64,000 bases of DNA. Origin: Prochlorococcus sp. AG-402-N08. Its GTDB lineage: Bacteria; Cyanobacteriota; Cyanobacteriia; PCC-6307; Cyanobiaceae. Location of the stretch: NCBI GenBank assembly GCA_003216535.1, contig QCIS01000006.1, positions 49,394 through 113,393 on the forward strand. The letters are read 5' to 3'. This document shows, piece after piece, positions 19,012-27,847 of the stretch. Position numbers and translations under genes: made by a program. Below the pieces are notes generated by a model. It worked only from the letters and a program-made list of their open reading frames with translations, did no database searches and had not been told where the DNA came from. How positions within the stretch are numbered: the first letter of the stretch is position 1; every line of letters starts with the position of its first letter.

Positions 19012-21018
19012 TTATAGAATTTCCTTAGTTTTATTAACAACGTTTTCGACTGTAAATCCAAAATTTTTCATACATTCTCCACCTGGTGCTGATGCACCAA
19101 ACCTATCCATGGTGATACAAATCCCATTAAAACCAGTATATTTGTGCCAACCAAATGAATGTGCAGCTTCTACTACAACTCTCTTTTTCACACTACTAGG
19201 TAAAACACTTTCTTTGTAAGATTCTTCTTGCTCTTCGAAAAGTTCTACACACGGCATAGAAACAACTCTAATTTTTTTACCTAAGCTTGAAATTTTCTTA
19301 CTTGCTTCAATACAAAGATTCAGTTCGCTTCCAGTACCAATAAATATTAAATCTGGTGTTCCTTCGCAATCGGAAACTATATATCCTCCTAGAGCAACTT
19401 TGTCGATCGAAGTATTTTCTTGATTTGGCATGCCTTGTCTACTTAAACAAAGGGCAGAAGGTCTTTTTCGATTTTGAATGGCAAGCTTATAAGCCCCACT
19501 CGTCTCATTACCATCTCCTGGTCTGAAAACTAGCATATTGGGCATGGCTCGTAGAGAAGGGATAGTTTCAATAGGTTGATGTGTTGGGCCGTCTTCTCCT
19601 ACGCCAATTGAATCGTGAGTTAATACATAGATCACACCTAATTCGCTGAGTGCTGAAAGCCTCATTGATCCTCTCATATAATCTGCGAATACAAGGAAGG
19701 TTCCACCATAAGGAATAAGACCACTATTGTGATAAGCAATACCATTAAGTACCGCTGCCATTGCATGCTCTCGTACACCAAAATGTAAATATCTTTTTTC
19801 AGGGCTATTTGGCTGGAATGATCCAGTTTCTCCTTTGATATCTGTGTAATTAGAGTGAGTTAAATCTGCAGATCCGCCAATTAATTCTGGCAGGTTAGGA
19901 CCAAGAGCACCCAAACATATTTGTGAATGTTTTCTAGTGGCTAACCCTTTATCATCAGGTGAATAAAAGGGGAGATCTGAGTCCCAATTTTCAGGTAATT
20001 TGCCCTCTAACATTCTTTTTAACTCGGCTCCTTTAGAAGGATATTTTTTTTGATATTCTTCAAATTTATAATCCCAATCTTTCTCTAAATTTTCGCCTTT
20101 TTCTATTGATTTTCTAAAATGTGTATATACTTCATTTGGTATTTCAAATGGAGGATATTCCCAATTTAGAAACTCTCTAGTTAATGCAGCTTCTTCTTCT
20201 CCAACTGCTGCACCATGAATGCCAGCAGTATCTGATTTATTAGGCGAACCATAACCTATAGTTGTAGAAATTTTAATAATTGAAGGTTTGTCTTTAATTA
20301 ATTTTGCTTTTTCGATTGCTTCAGTTATTCCTTTAACGTCATGATTACCATCTTCGACATGTTGTACATGCCATCCGTAAGCCTCATATCTTTTTAAGAC
20401 ATCTTCAGTGAAAGAAACATCGGTTCGCCCATCAATTGTAATTTGATTATCGTCATAGAGTGCAATTAATTTTCCTAGCTTCAGATGACCGGCTAATGAG
20501 CAAGCCTCTGATGCGATACCTTCTTGATTACAGCCGTCACCCATTATGACGTAAGTATAGTGATCAACAATGTTACAATCAGGCTTGTTGAATTTAGCTG
20601 CCAAGTGAGTTTCAGCTATTGCTAAACCGACTGCATTAGATATTCCTGCTCCAAGAGGCCCAGCTGTAACTTCAACTCCTTCAGTTTCGAATGTTTCTGG
20701 ATGTCCAGGAGTTTTAGACCCCCATTGTCTAAATTCCTTGATATCCTCTATGGAAACTGATTTGTATCCTGTCAAATGAAGCAAAGAATATAAAAGCATG
20801 CAGCCATGACCAGCCGATAATACAAAACGGTCTCTATTGAACCATTTTGGATTATTAGGGTTGTGATTAAGTATGTTTTGCCATAATGCATAACCCATAG
20901 GAGCACACCCCATTGGCAATCCAGGATGTCCACTATTAGATTTATTTACTGCATCTACAGCGAGCATTCTTATACTATTTACACAAAGTGATTCTAATGA
21001 AACAGATGCAGCGACCAT
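19012..21018 (-). CDS. tkt: Transketolase
   Basis: 668-residue thiamine-diphosphate enzyme of the Calvin cycle and pentose phosphate path, moving two-carbon units between sugar phosphates. The ThDP/Mg motif is GDGCNQEG with DDNQITIDG; the cofactor-activating Glu is in [11 protein letters not shown]; the N-terminal [14 protein letters not shown] is typical. Last gene of the leftward acpP-fabF-tkt group, 42 bases after fabF. Complete. Confidence 0.96.
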   Translation of the reverse strand: MVAASVSLESLCVNSIRMLAVDAVNKSNSGHPGLPMGCAPMGYALWQNILNHNPNNPKWFNRDRFVLSAGHGCMLLYSLLHLTGYKSVSIEDIKEFRQWGSKTPGHPETFETEGVEVTAGPLGAGISNAVGLAIAETHLAAKFNKPDCNIVDHYTYVIMGDGCNQEGIASEACSLAGHLKLGKLIALYDDNQITIDGRTDVSFTEDVLKRYEAYGWHVQHVEDGNHDVKGITEAIEKAKLIKDKPSIIKISTTIGYGSPNKSDTAGIHGAAVGEEEAALTREFLNWEYPPFEIPNEVYTHFRKSIEKGENLEKDWDYKFEEYQKKYPSKGAELKRMLEGKLPENWDSDLPFYSPDDKGLATRKHSQICLGALGPNLPELIGGSADLTHSNYTDIKGETGSFQPNSPEKRYLHFGVREHAMAAVLNGIAYHNSGLIPYGGTFLVFADYMRGSMRLSALSELGVIYVLTHDSIGVGEDGPTHQPIETIPSLRAMPNMLVFRPGDGNETSGAYKLAIQNRKRPSALCLSRQGMPNQENTSIDKVALGGYIVSDCEGTPDLIFIGTGSELNLCIEASKKISSLGKKIRVVSMPCVELFEEQEESYKESVLPSSVKKRVVVEAAHSFGWHKYTGFNGICITMDRFGASAPGGECMKNFGFTVENVVNKTKEIL

Positions 21019-21060
21019 TGTTTTAAAATAAGATAAGTTGGAAAACAGAATTGGTTGTCT

Positions 21061-22305
21061 TCAATTCATTTTGCTGAAAGCAAGGCAAACATTGTGACCA
21101 CCAAAGCCGAAAGAATTTGAAAGAGCTACTCCTACTTGAGCTTCTCTTGCATTATTTGGTACATAATCAAGATCACATTCTGGATCTGGATTGACGTAGT
21201 TAATTGTAGGAGGGATGAAATTATGTGTCAAAGAAAGTATACAAGCTACAGCTTCTATACCTCCTGAGCCTCCTAGAAGATGACCAGTCATCGACTTAGT
21301 AGAGCTTACAGGAATAAGGTAAGATCTGTCTTTAAATATAGATTTAATTGCAGAAGTTTCATTTTTGTCATTAGCTAATGTACTCGTTCCATGAGCATTT
21401 ATGTAATCAACTTTTTCAAAGCTAAGAGAAGCGTCTTCAATTGCTAGTTTGATAGCTTTAGCGCCTCCAACCCCGCCAGGAGATGGAGCAGTTATGTGAT
21501 GAGCATCACATGTTGTTCCATATCCAATTATTTCTGCATAAATTCTTGCATTTCTTTTTTGTGCATTTTCTAAAGTTTCTAGAACAAGAATTCCAGATCC
21601 CTCTCCAATAACAAATCCATCTCTTTCTGCATCAAAAGGCCTGCTAGCAGTTTGAGGACTTTCATTTCTGAAAGAAAGAGCTTTAGCACTGGCAAAACCA
21701 GCTACTCCGAGAGGCGTAATACTTGCTTCTGCTCCTCCACAAATCATTGCATCCGCCTTGCCAAGTTGAAGTAATCTAAAAGAATCACCAATTGCATTTG
21801 AACCGGCGGCGCAGGCGGTTGAAACAGAGGAACTTGGTCCTTTTGCACCCAAAGCGATAGCAGCTAATCCAGTTGCCATATTTGGAATCATCATTGGGAC
21901 CGTAAATGGACTTACTCTTTTAGGTCCTTTATGACTAAGAATTTGAGCTTGACTTTCCATAGTTAGTAAGCCTCCAACACCAGAGCCAATAATTACTCCA
22001 ATTCTTGATGAATTAGCTTCAGTAATTTCAAGTCCAGAATCACTAAAAGCTTGCTTTGCAGCAATAACTCCAAACTGGGAAAAACGATCCCATCTTTTGG
22101 ATTCTTTAGCTTCAATAAAATTTTCAGATTGAAGATGTTTTACTTCTGCTGCAAATTTGCAAGGATGTTGTTCTGGATTAAAGAGAGTAATATCTGAGAC
22201 CCCGTTAGTGCCTTTTTGCAAGCCGACTAAATAATCATCAATGTTATTACCAATTGGAGTTACTGCTCCGATACCAGTAATAACTACTCGATGGAAATTT
22301 GGCAT
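21061..22305 (-). CDS. fabF: 3-oxoacyl-[ACP] synthase II (FabF)
   Basis: 414-residue condensing enzyme that elongates fatty acids on acyl carrier protein. The Cys-His-His catalytic set is complete: Cys165 in STACAAGSN, His in NAHGTSTLANDKNE, His in SMTGHLLGGSGG. The C-terminal NSFGFGGHNV is typical. It lies 6 bases downstream of acpP, the standard acpP-fabF pair. Confidence 0.97.
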   Translation of the reverse strand: MPNFHRVVITGIGAVTPIGNNIDDYLVGLQKGTNGVSDITLFNPEQHPCKFAAEVKHLQSENFIEAKESKRWDRFSQFGVIAAKQAFSDSGLEITEANSSRIGVIIGSGVGGLLTMESQAQILSHKGPKRVSPFTVPMMIPNMATGLAAIALGAKGPSSSVSTACAAGSNAIGDSFRLLQLGKADAMICGGAEASITPLGVAGFASAKALSFRNESPQTASRPFDAERDGFVIGEGSGILVLETLENAQKRNARIYAEIIGYGTTCDAHHITAPSPGGVGGAKAIKLAIEDASLSFEKVDYINAHGTSTLANDKNETSAIKSIFKDRSYLIPVSSTKSMTGHLLGGSGGIEAVACILSLTHNFIPPTINYVNPDPECDLDYVPNNAREAQVGVALSNSFGFGGHNVCLAFSKMN

Positions 22306-22311
22306 CCTTTA

Positions 22312-22551
22312 CTAACCTTTTTTTTCTTCGATGAATTTTACTGCATCGCCAACAGTTGCTATTCCTTCAGCAGCTTCATCAGGGATTTCGATATCAAATG
22401 CTTCTTCAAGAGCCATCACTAATTCAACTGTATCTAGAGAATCTGCACCTAAATCATTTTGGAAATTTGAATCTGATTTGACTTCTCCTGCTTCAACACT
22501 TAATTGTTCTGAAACAATAGAACAAACTTTTTCGAGGATTTCTTGTGACAT
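22312..22551 (-). CDS. acpP: Acyl carrier protein
   Basis: 79-residue acidic helical carrier of fatty-acid intermediates. The phosphopantetheine attachment Ser38 sits in [10 protein letters not shown]. First gene of the acpP-fabF-tkt group; it diverges from psaC with 133 bases between, a gap that must hold both promoters. Complete. Confidence 0.97.
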   Translation of the reverse strand: MSQEILEKVCSIVSEQLSVEAGEVKSDSNFQNDLGADSLDTVELVMALEEAFDIEIPDEAAEGIATVGDAVKFIEEKKG

Positions 22552-22642
22552 AGTTTATGGAAATTACTAATTATCTTTATAATTTTATGCCCTAGAGTTA
22601 ACAAGAGTGAAGCATATCTTAATTTTTTTAATTTCTTTGTAA

Positions 22643-22930
<288 letters not shown>

Positions 22931-23010
22931 TTTATATAGTGCAGTTTTAAGAGAGTCCATGTTTTAAGAATACTTATTTTTTTTCAAATATAATTGAAAA
23001 AAAATTTCGT

Positions 23011-24906
23011 ATGTGTGGAATAGTTGCTGTAACAGGTTATAAAAAAGCTTTACCATTGTTAATTAATGGCTTAGAAAAACTCGAATATAGAGGATATGAT
23101 TCAGCAGGAATTGCAATTATTAATTCTGAAAAAAATTCTATTTCTTGTAACAAAGCAGAAGGAAAACTAAAGAATTTAAAAAATAATCTTAAAGATGAGA
23201 ATATTCCAGGAACTGTGGGTATAGGTCATACTAGATGGGCAACTCATGGAAAACCTGAATTTAAAAATGCTCATCCTCATATCGATGGTTCAGGAACCAT
23301 AGCGGTTGTTCAAAACGGCATTATTGAAAATTTCCAAGACTTAAAAAATAAATTAGAGAAAGAGGGTATTATTTTCAATTCTGATACAGATACTGAGGTA
23401 ATTCCTCATCTTATTAAAAGAGAATTAAATACATTAAGCAAACTTAACCTTGAGAATAATGGCTCAACACTATTAGTGGCTGTTAGAAATGTAATATCTG
23501 ATCTGGAAGGGTCTTATGCCTTAGCCGTTTTATGGGCTGATGCTCCAACCTCTTTGGTAGTTGCAAGAAGACAAGCACCTTTGATTATTGGTTTGGGCGA
23601 AGGAGAATTTATTTGTGCAAGTGATACACCAGCAATTGCAAATTTCACAAATATTATTTTGCCTATGGAGGATGAAGAAATAGCTTTATTGACTCCTCTT
23701 GGGATAGAAATATATGACATAAACAATGAAAGACAATATCGAAATCCAGTTTCTCTAAAAGTCTCAGAGCAAATAATGGATAAGATGAATTTTAAACATT
23801 ATATGTTAAAAGAAATATATGATCAGCCACAGACTGCAAAAAACTGGTTGGAAAATTATTTAAATCAAGACTTAGAAAAGGGCAAATATCAAATTAATTA
23901 TCCTTTTGATACAAAGTTTTTTGAATCAATAGAAAGAATCGAAATTATTGCCTGTGGTACAAGTAAACATGCTGCAATGGTGGGAAGCTTTTTATTAGAA
24001 CAATTTTCAGGTATCCCCACGAATGTCTTTTACGCAAGTGAATTTCGATATTCACCACCTCCATTGCTGCCAAACACATTAACTATTGGAGTCACTCAAT
24101 CTGGAGAAACTGCTGATACAATCGCAGCTATCGATATGGAAATTAAAAGACGTTCTTCGATTGAAGATAAAAATTTTAAACCCAATCTTATTGCAATAAC
24201 AAATAGAAAAGAGAGCTCGATAGGAAGGATGGTTTCAAATATAATTGATATCTGCGCAGGAATAGAAGTAGGAGTTGCAGCAACAAAAACTTTTTTTGCC
24301 CAATTACTTTCTTTTTATGGATTAGCTATAAAATTTGCGGAAATTAAAGGTACTCAAAGCATAGATGAAATAAGTAATTTAATAACTGAACTTATAAAAC
24401 TGCCTCCATTAATAGAGGATCTTTTAGAGCAACATAATAAATCTTCAGAAAAGCTAGCACATGATTTTTTTAATATTAAAGATGTCATCTTTTTAGGAAG
24501 AGGTATAAATTATCCTATTGCTCTTGAAGGAGCGTTAAAACTTAAAGAAATTAGTTATATTCATGCGGCTGGGTATCCAGCTGGGGAGATGAAACATGGA
24601 CCAATAGCTTTGTTAGATAAAAAAGTACCTGTAATTTCTATTGCTTCACCTTGTGAGGTTTTCGATAAAGTTATAAGTAATGCTCAAGAAGCAAAAGCCA
24701 GAGATTCATATTTGATTGGGATTGCTCCCGAATGTAATGGAACTGAAATTTTTGATTATTTAATGAAAGTTCCTTCCTCTAATGAATGGATTTCACCTTT
24801 ACTTAACATAATACCTTTACAATTATTGAGTTACCATATTGCAGCGCATAGAGGACTTGACGTTGATCAACCAAGAAATTTAGCTAAAAGTGTAACTGTG
24901 GAATGA
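23011..24906 (+). CDS. glmS: Glutamine-fructose-6-phosphate aminotransferase
   Basis: 631-residue enzyme making glucosamine-6-phosphate, the first step to UDP-GlcNAc for peptidoglycan and lipid A. The N-terminal nucleophile Cys2 is in MCGIVAVTGY, with the glutaminase features LEYRGYDSAG and GIGHTRWATHG. Two SIS isomerase domains follow (IACGTSKHAA, TQSGETADT; FLGRGINYPIALEGALKLKE), and the C-terminus ends DQPRNLAKSVTVE. A TATAAT lies at 22989-22994, and no glmS ribozyme fits in the 80-base leader. Convergent with rimM. Confidence 0.97.
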   Translation: MCGIVAVTGYKKALPLLINGLEKLEYRGYDSAGIAIINSEKNSISCNKAEGKLKNLKNNLKDENIPGTVGIGHTRWATHGKPEFKNAHPHIDGSGTIAVVQNGIIENFQDLKNKLEKEGIIFNSDTDTEVIPHLIKRELNTLSKLNLENNGSTLLVAVRNVISDLEGSYALAVLWADAPTSLVVARRQAPLIIGLGEGEFICASDTPAIANFTNIILPMEDEEIALLTPLGIEIYDINNERQYRNPVSLKVSEQIMDKMNFKHYMLKEIYDQPQTAKNWLENYLNQDLEKGKYQINYPFDTKFFESIERIEIIACGTSKHAAMVGSFLLEQFSGIPTNVFYASEFRYSPPPLLPNTLTIGVTQSGETADTIAAIDMEIKRRSSIEDKNFKPNLIAITNRKESSIGRMVSNIIDICAGIEVGVAATKTFFAQLLSFYGLAIKFAEIKGTQSIDEISNLITELIKLPPLIEDLLEQHNKSSEKLAHDFFNIKDVIFLGRGINYPIALEGALKLKEISYIHAAGYPAGEMKHGPIALLDKKVPVISIASPCEVFDKVISNAQEAKARDSYLIGIAPECNGTEIFDYLMKVPSSNEWISPLLNIIPLQLLSYHIAAHRGLDVDQPRNLAKSVTVE

Positions 24907-24933
24907 TGAGTTTCGTGCAAATTTTTTTTAAAT

Positions 24934-25473
24934 TCATAGCTCTAAAAGTCCATTTGGAGGATTGATTATTAGAAATTTATTTTTTATATCTACTAATGGG
25001 ACTATTTCTCTAACAAATGGTATAAGAACTCTTTTTTGATTTTTAACTAGTTCAATAACAAGTAAATTATTTTTCTCATTTTCTAAATTGATAACTTTCC
25101 CAATTATTTTTAACTCATCATTTTCTAAAGTCTTGACCTCCAGATTTATAAGTTCCAACAAATGGAATTCTTCCTTTTTTAATTTGGGTAGTTTATCGGT
25201 TTTTACAAGAATTTTAAATTTTTTCAGTTGCTCTGCATGATTTCTTGTATTTATTCCTTGGAGCTTAACTATAAAGGTTTCTTTTCCAGGCTGTTTGAAA
25301 CCAGATATAAGTTCTATTTTTGAAGGAGATTCATTTTCTTTTTGCAACCATCTCATTCCTGGTTTTAAAAATCTTTCTTCAAAATCACTTAGAGATTTAA
25401 CCTTTACCTGTCCATTAATTCCATGACATGATGTTATTAATCCAACAGTCAACCATTCATTTTTGTTTATCAT
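24934..25473 (-). CDS. rimM: 16S rRNA processing factor RimM
   Basis: 179-residue 30S maturation factor. The N-terminal RimM domain ([21 protein letters not shown]) and the C-terminal PRC-barrel ([12 protein letters not shown] ... [14 protein letters not shown]) are recognisable. It diverges from ndhS, with 24 bases between, so the promoters overlap the coding ends. Length is normal. Confidence 0.9.
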   Translation of the reverse strand: MINKNEWLTVGLITSCHGINGQVKVKSLSDFEERFLKPGMRWLQKENESPSKIELISGFKQPGKETFIVKLQGINTRNHAEQLKKFKILVKTDKLPKLKKEEFHLLELINLEVKTLENDELKIIGKVINLENEKNNLLVIELVKNQKRVLIPFVREIVPLVDIKNKFLIINPPNGLLEL

Positions 25474-25497
25474 ATATTGTATTAAAAAGAGTGTTTT

Positions 25498-25683
25498 ATG
25501 GAATTATCTACTAAACCAATACTCCCTGGTTCATTTGTCATTGTAAAAGATGCTAACTCCATATACAGAGGATATAAAGGGTTTGTACAAAGAGTTACAA
25601 AAAAAAGAGCAGCTGTTCTGTTTGAAGGGGGTAATTGGGACAAACTCATAACTTTTCAGCTAACGAATTTAGAAATAGTATAA
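25498..25683 (+). CDS. ndhS: NDH-1 subunit S (NdhS)-like
   Basis: 61-residue protein with an SH3-like pattern: [22 protein letters not shown] and the hallmark [12 protein letters not shown]. This matches the small NdhS subunit that helps dock ferredoxin on the cyanobacterial NDH-1 complex at the thylakoid cytoplasmic face, supporting cyclic electron flow. It is a single gene squeezed between rimM and rnc, 3 bases from the end of the convergent rnc. The assignment rests on remembered motifs, not on a search. Confidence 0.75.
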   Translation: MELSTKPILPGSFVIVKDANSIYRGYKGFVQRVTKKRAAVLFEGGNWDKLITFQLTNLEIV

Positions 25684-25686
25684 AAA

Positions 25687-26436
25687 TTAGATTTCACCTA
25701 TAGTTATAAACTTTTCTATCAAAACTCTCGCAGCATTTGTTTCTGCTTGTTTATGGGACTTGCCAAAAGCAGATGATTCTTTTAATCCTTTGATAAATAT
25801 ATCGCAAGAAAATCTTTTAGGGTCCCCATTTTTTTTTGAGACTTCAATTATTTTATAGACTGGCAAATCAAAACCTTTACTTTGACACCACTCTTGCAAA
25901 ACTGTCTTAGATTTGAATTTGTATGGAGCTTGTAAAAATATTTCTGAATCTTCCTCCCAAATATCATCTAACCAAAGATTTACTTCCTGAATCGAATTAA
26001 AGCACTTGTAAACAGCACCGATTAAAGCTTCTGTAGCTTCAGCAATAATGGTATTTTTTGAATTGTCATCATTAAGAGCTTTAGGTCCTTTAAGTATTAA
26101 TTTCTCTATATCAATTTTCCCCCCTAATTTAGTTAACCATTCATCACTCACAATTTGTGCTCTTAGCTCTGATCTTTCTCCTACACTCATTTGAGGATAT
26201 TTTTTTTCAATAAAATTAGAAGCAGCTAATCTGAGTACTGCATCTCCGAAAAATTCAAGTTTTTCGTAATTTATTATTTTGTCCTTTGAGGAATGGATAA
26301 ATGCTTGATTAAAGTTTTGAAAAACTGAAATATTTTGAGTTCTAATTATTTCAGAAAATCTTTCTGATTTAATATTTAAAGACTTTAAAAAAGTAGTTAT
26401 TTGATTAATCCTCTTTGCGTTAATTATATTTGTCAT
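25687..26436 (-). CDS. rnc: Ribonuclease III
   Basis: 249-residue double-stranded-RNA endonuclease for rRNA and mRNA processing. The signature appears as YEKLEFFGDAVLRL (Glu and Asp metal ligands), with the second acidic pair in EATEALIGAVY, and a C-terminal dsRNA-binding domain (TVLQEWCQSKGFDLPVY ... KQAETNAARVLIEKF). It lies 24 bases downstream of rnpB on the same strand, so the two RNA-processing genes could be co-transcribed. Confidence 0.94.
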   Translation of the reverse strand: MTNIINAKRINQITTFLKSLNIKSERFSEIIRTQNISVFQNFNQAFIHSSKDKIINYEKLEFFGDAVLRLAASNFIEKKYPQMSVGERSELRAQIVSDEWLTKLGGKIDIEKLILKGPKALNDDNSKNTIIAEATEALIGAVYKCFNSIQEVNLWLDDIWEEDSEIFLQAPYKFKSKTVLQEWCQSKGFDLPVYKIIEVSKKNGDPKRFSCDIFIKGLKESSAFGKSHKQAETNAARVLIEKFITIGEI

Positions 26437-26460
26437 CTGATTTGAATAATCAAAATAATT

Positions 26461-26837
26461 AGAAAGCAGGTCATAAGCCGGGTTCTGTTCATCTTAATTA
26501 AGATGGGCAATCATCTATCTAGGACTGGAATTACTTCACAGTCTCGAGCGGCGCTTAAAAGTAGATTGTGTAATGGTCATAAATCTACTAAGCCTTGCTC
26601 CCAGCCGGGGTTTACCTAGCCAACACTTCTCAATGTTGCTGGTGTGCTCTTACCACACCCTTGCACCCTTGCCATACATAAAGTATTAGGCGGTATGTTT
26701 CTGTGGCACTATCCTCACGGTTGCCCGCACTGGGAATTACCCAGCAAGCCTGACCATTTGGGAGCCCGGACTTTCCTCAAGAAAGTTTTATTTTGTTTCC
26801 AAAATAAAACTTTCTTGCGATTGCCTCTCCTGCTTTC
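26461..26837 (-). ncRNA. rnpB: RNase P RNA (catalytic), type A
   Basis: Read on the minus strand, this shows the conserved core: GAGGAAAGTCCGGGCTCCC, AATTCCCAGTGCGGGCAACC, the GAGGATAGTGCCACAGAAA segment, and near the 3' end AAACCCCGGCTGGGAGCAAG and CCGGCTTATGACC. The P1 helix is a perfect match of GAAAGCAGG (5', 26837-26829) with CCTGCTTTC (3', 26470-26462), which fixes both ends. A perfect 17-bp helix (26779-26795 with 26800-26816, loop TTTC) sits at the P3 position. The RNA cuts 5' leaders from pre-tRNAs with the RnpA protein. CATTAT at 26850-26845 is a fitting -10, seven bases before the predicted first base. Confidence 0.95.
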
Positions 26838-26843
26838 ATTTAG

Positions 26844-26850
26844 CATAATG
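26844..26850. promoter_or_regulatory. Symmetric -10 element shared by rnpB (-) and tRNA-Arg (+)
   Basis: GCATAATGC gives CATAAT on the plus strand (26844-26849) and CATTAT on the minus strand (26850-26845), inside the near-palindrome AGCATAATGCT. On the minus strand the distance to the first base of rnpB is 7. On the plus strand a TTGCCT at 26821-26826 provides a -35 at exactly 17-base spacing, placing a start about 19 bases before the tRNA. The evidence is positional only. Confidence 0.45.
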
Positions 26851-26875
26851 CTTAATACCCCAAAAATCATCTAAT

Positions 26876-26949
<74 letters not shown>

Positions 26950-27027
26950 TAAAAATAAAAAACTATATGTAGTATGTGTGCAAACTTGCTACTCTCTAGC
27001 TAGCGTATAGATAGTAATAAATCTTTT

Positions 27028-27360
27028 ATGGCTAAGTTGCATGATATGCGTTTAAAGCTCTTAATTCAACAAGAGCATGAACGCATTTCTAAATCCCAAC
27101 CTAATGATTTAGATCTTTCAATAGTTCAAGCAAGATGCTTGTGCTGGCTTGCTTTATTGGCGGAAGCTCACGAAGATCAAGCAAATGATGCTGAAAAAAG
27201 AGGCGATGCTGAACAAGCAATGGGATGGTTTGCCGATTCTATGAGACTAAGAGATGTTATTAATTTGGTTACTAGTATTGAGATACCTTTGCCAGATAGC
27301 CCAGATTCACTCGATGAAAATGACGAATTATTGGATGGCCCTACAATTTTGCCCAAATAG
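27028..27360 (+). CDS. Conserved hypothetical protein
   Basis: 110-residue soluble, mostly helical protein with an acidic, Pro-containing tail (LPDSPDSLDENDELLDGP). The middle (ARCLCWLALLAEAHEDQANDAEKRGD) is strongly amphipathic. I do not recognise a family. It is followed after 31 bases by another unknown gene in the same direction, so the two may be co-expressed. Confidence 0.65.
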   Translation: MAKLHDMRLKLLIQQEHERISKSQPNDLDLSIVQARCLCWLALLAEAHEDQANDAEKRGDAEQAMGWFADSMRLRDVINLVTSIEIPLPDSPDSLDENDELLDGPTILPK

Positions 27361-27391
27361 TGAGATGATATAGAAAGAGTTATATTTTCTT

Positions 27392-27847
27392 TTGTCTGAA
27401 GAACCATGTCAATGCTCTGACTGTCAGCGATTTTATAAAGAGCATGATCGTCTGATTAGAGAATTTCCTACTTTTAAGCAGCAACAAGAATTGAATTGGG
27501 CCTCTATTCAATCTTTCAGAACTCTTTGTACAAAGATTACTGATGAGTTGCAGAGAGAATTATCTGAGAGAGAATCAAATGAACATATCAGTCCAGAAGA
27601 AAAACATATTTCTGATACAGAAATTACTGAAGCTTTAAATGAACTTGAGAGTGTTAATGCCTATTTATATTCAATTGAAGCATTAATGGAAAGAATATTT
27701 GATACAAAAATTTCAAATAATATTGAATTAAAATTTAAAGAAATTGCAAATGAATTAGCTCCAGACCCATTAAATATGGATCGATTAATTTTAAATAGAT
27801 TATTTCATCAAACGCCAGATTCAACTGATAAGAAAAATATTAATTAG
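27392..27847 (+). CDS. Hypothetical protein with N-terminal Cys cluster
   Basis: 151 residues from a TTG start at 27392 (MSEEPCQCSDCQRF). The first residues hold three Cys in a C-x-C-x-x-C pattern that might bind metal; the rest is charged and helical and may form a coiled coil (TKITDELQRELSERE; EITEALNELESV). No known family. The final 8 bases overlap the convergent glgP. Confidence 0.6.
   Translation: MSEEPCQCSDCQRFYKEHDRLIREFPTFKQQQELNWASIQSFRTLCTKITDELQRELSERESNEHISPEEKHISDTEITEALNELESVNAYLYSIEALMERIFDTKISNNIELKFKEIANELAPDPLNMDRLILNRLFHQTPDSTDKKNIN

Noticed and set aside
22931..23010. glmS-type ribozyme or other riboswitch before glmS
   Set aside because: The 80-base leader is too short and lacks any recognisable core; only a TATAAT is seen.
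26644..26874. 76-codon frame inside the RNase P RNA
   Set aside because: It is antisense to the conserved catalytic core of rnpB; the apparent codons follow RNA structure, not protein constraint.
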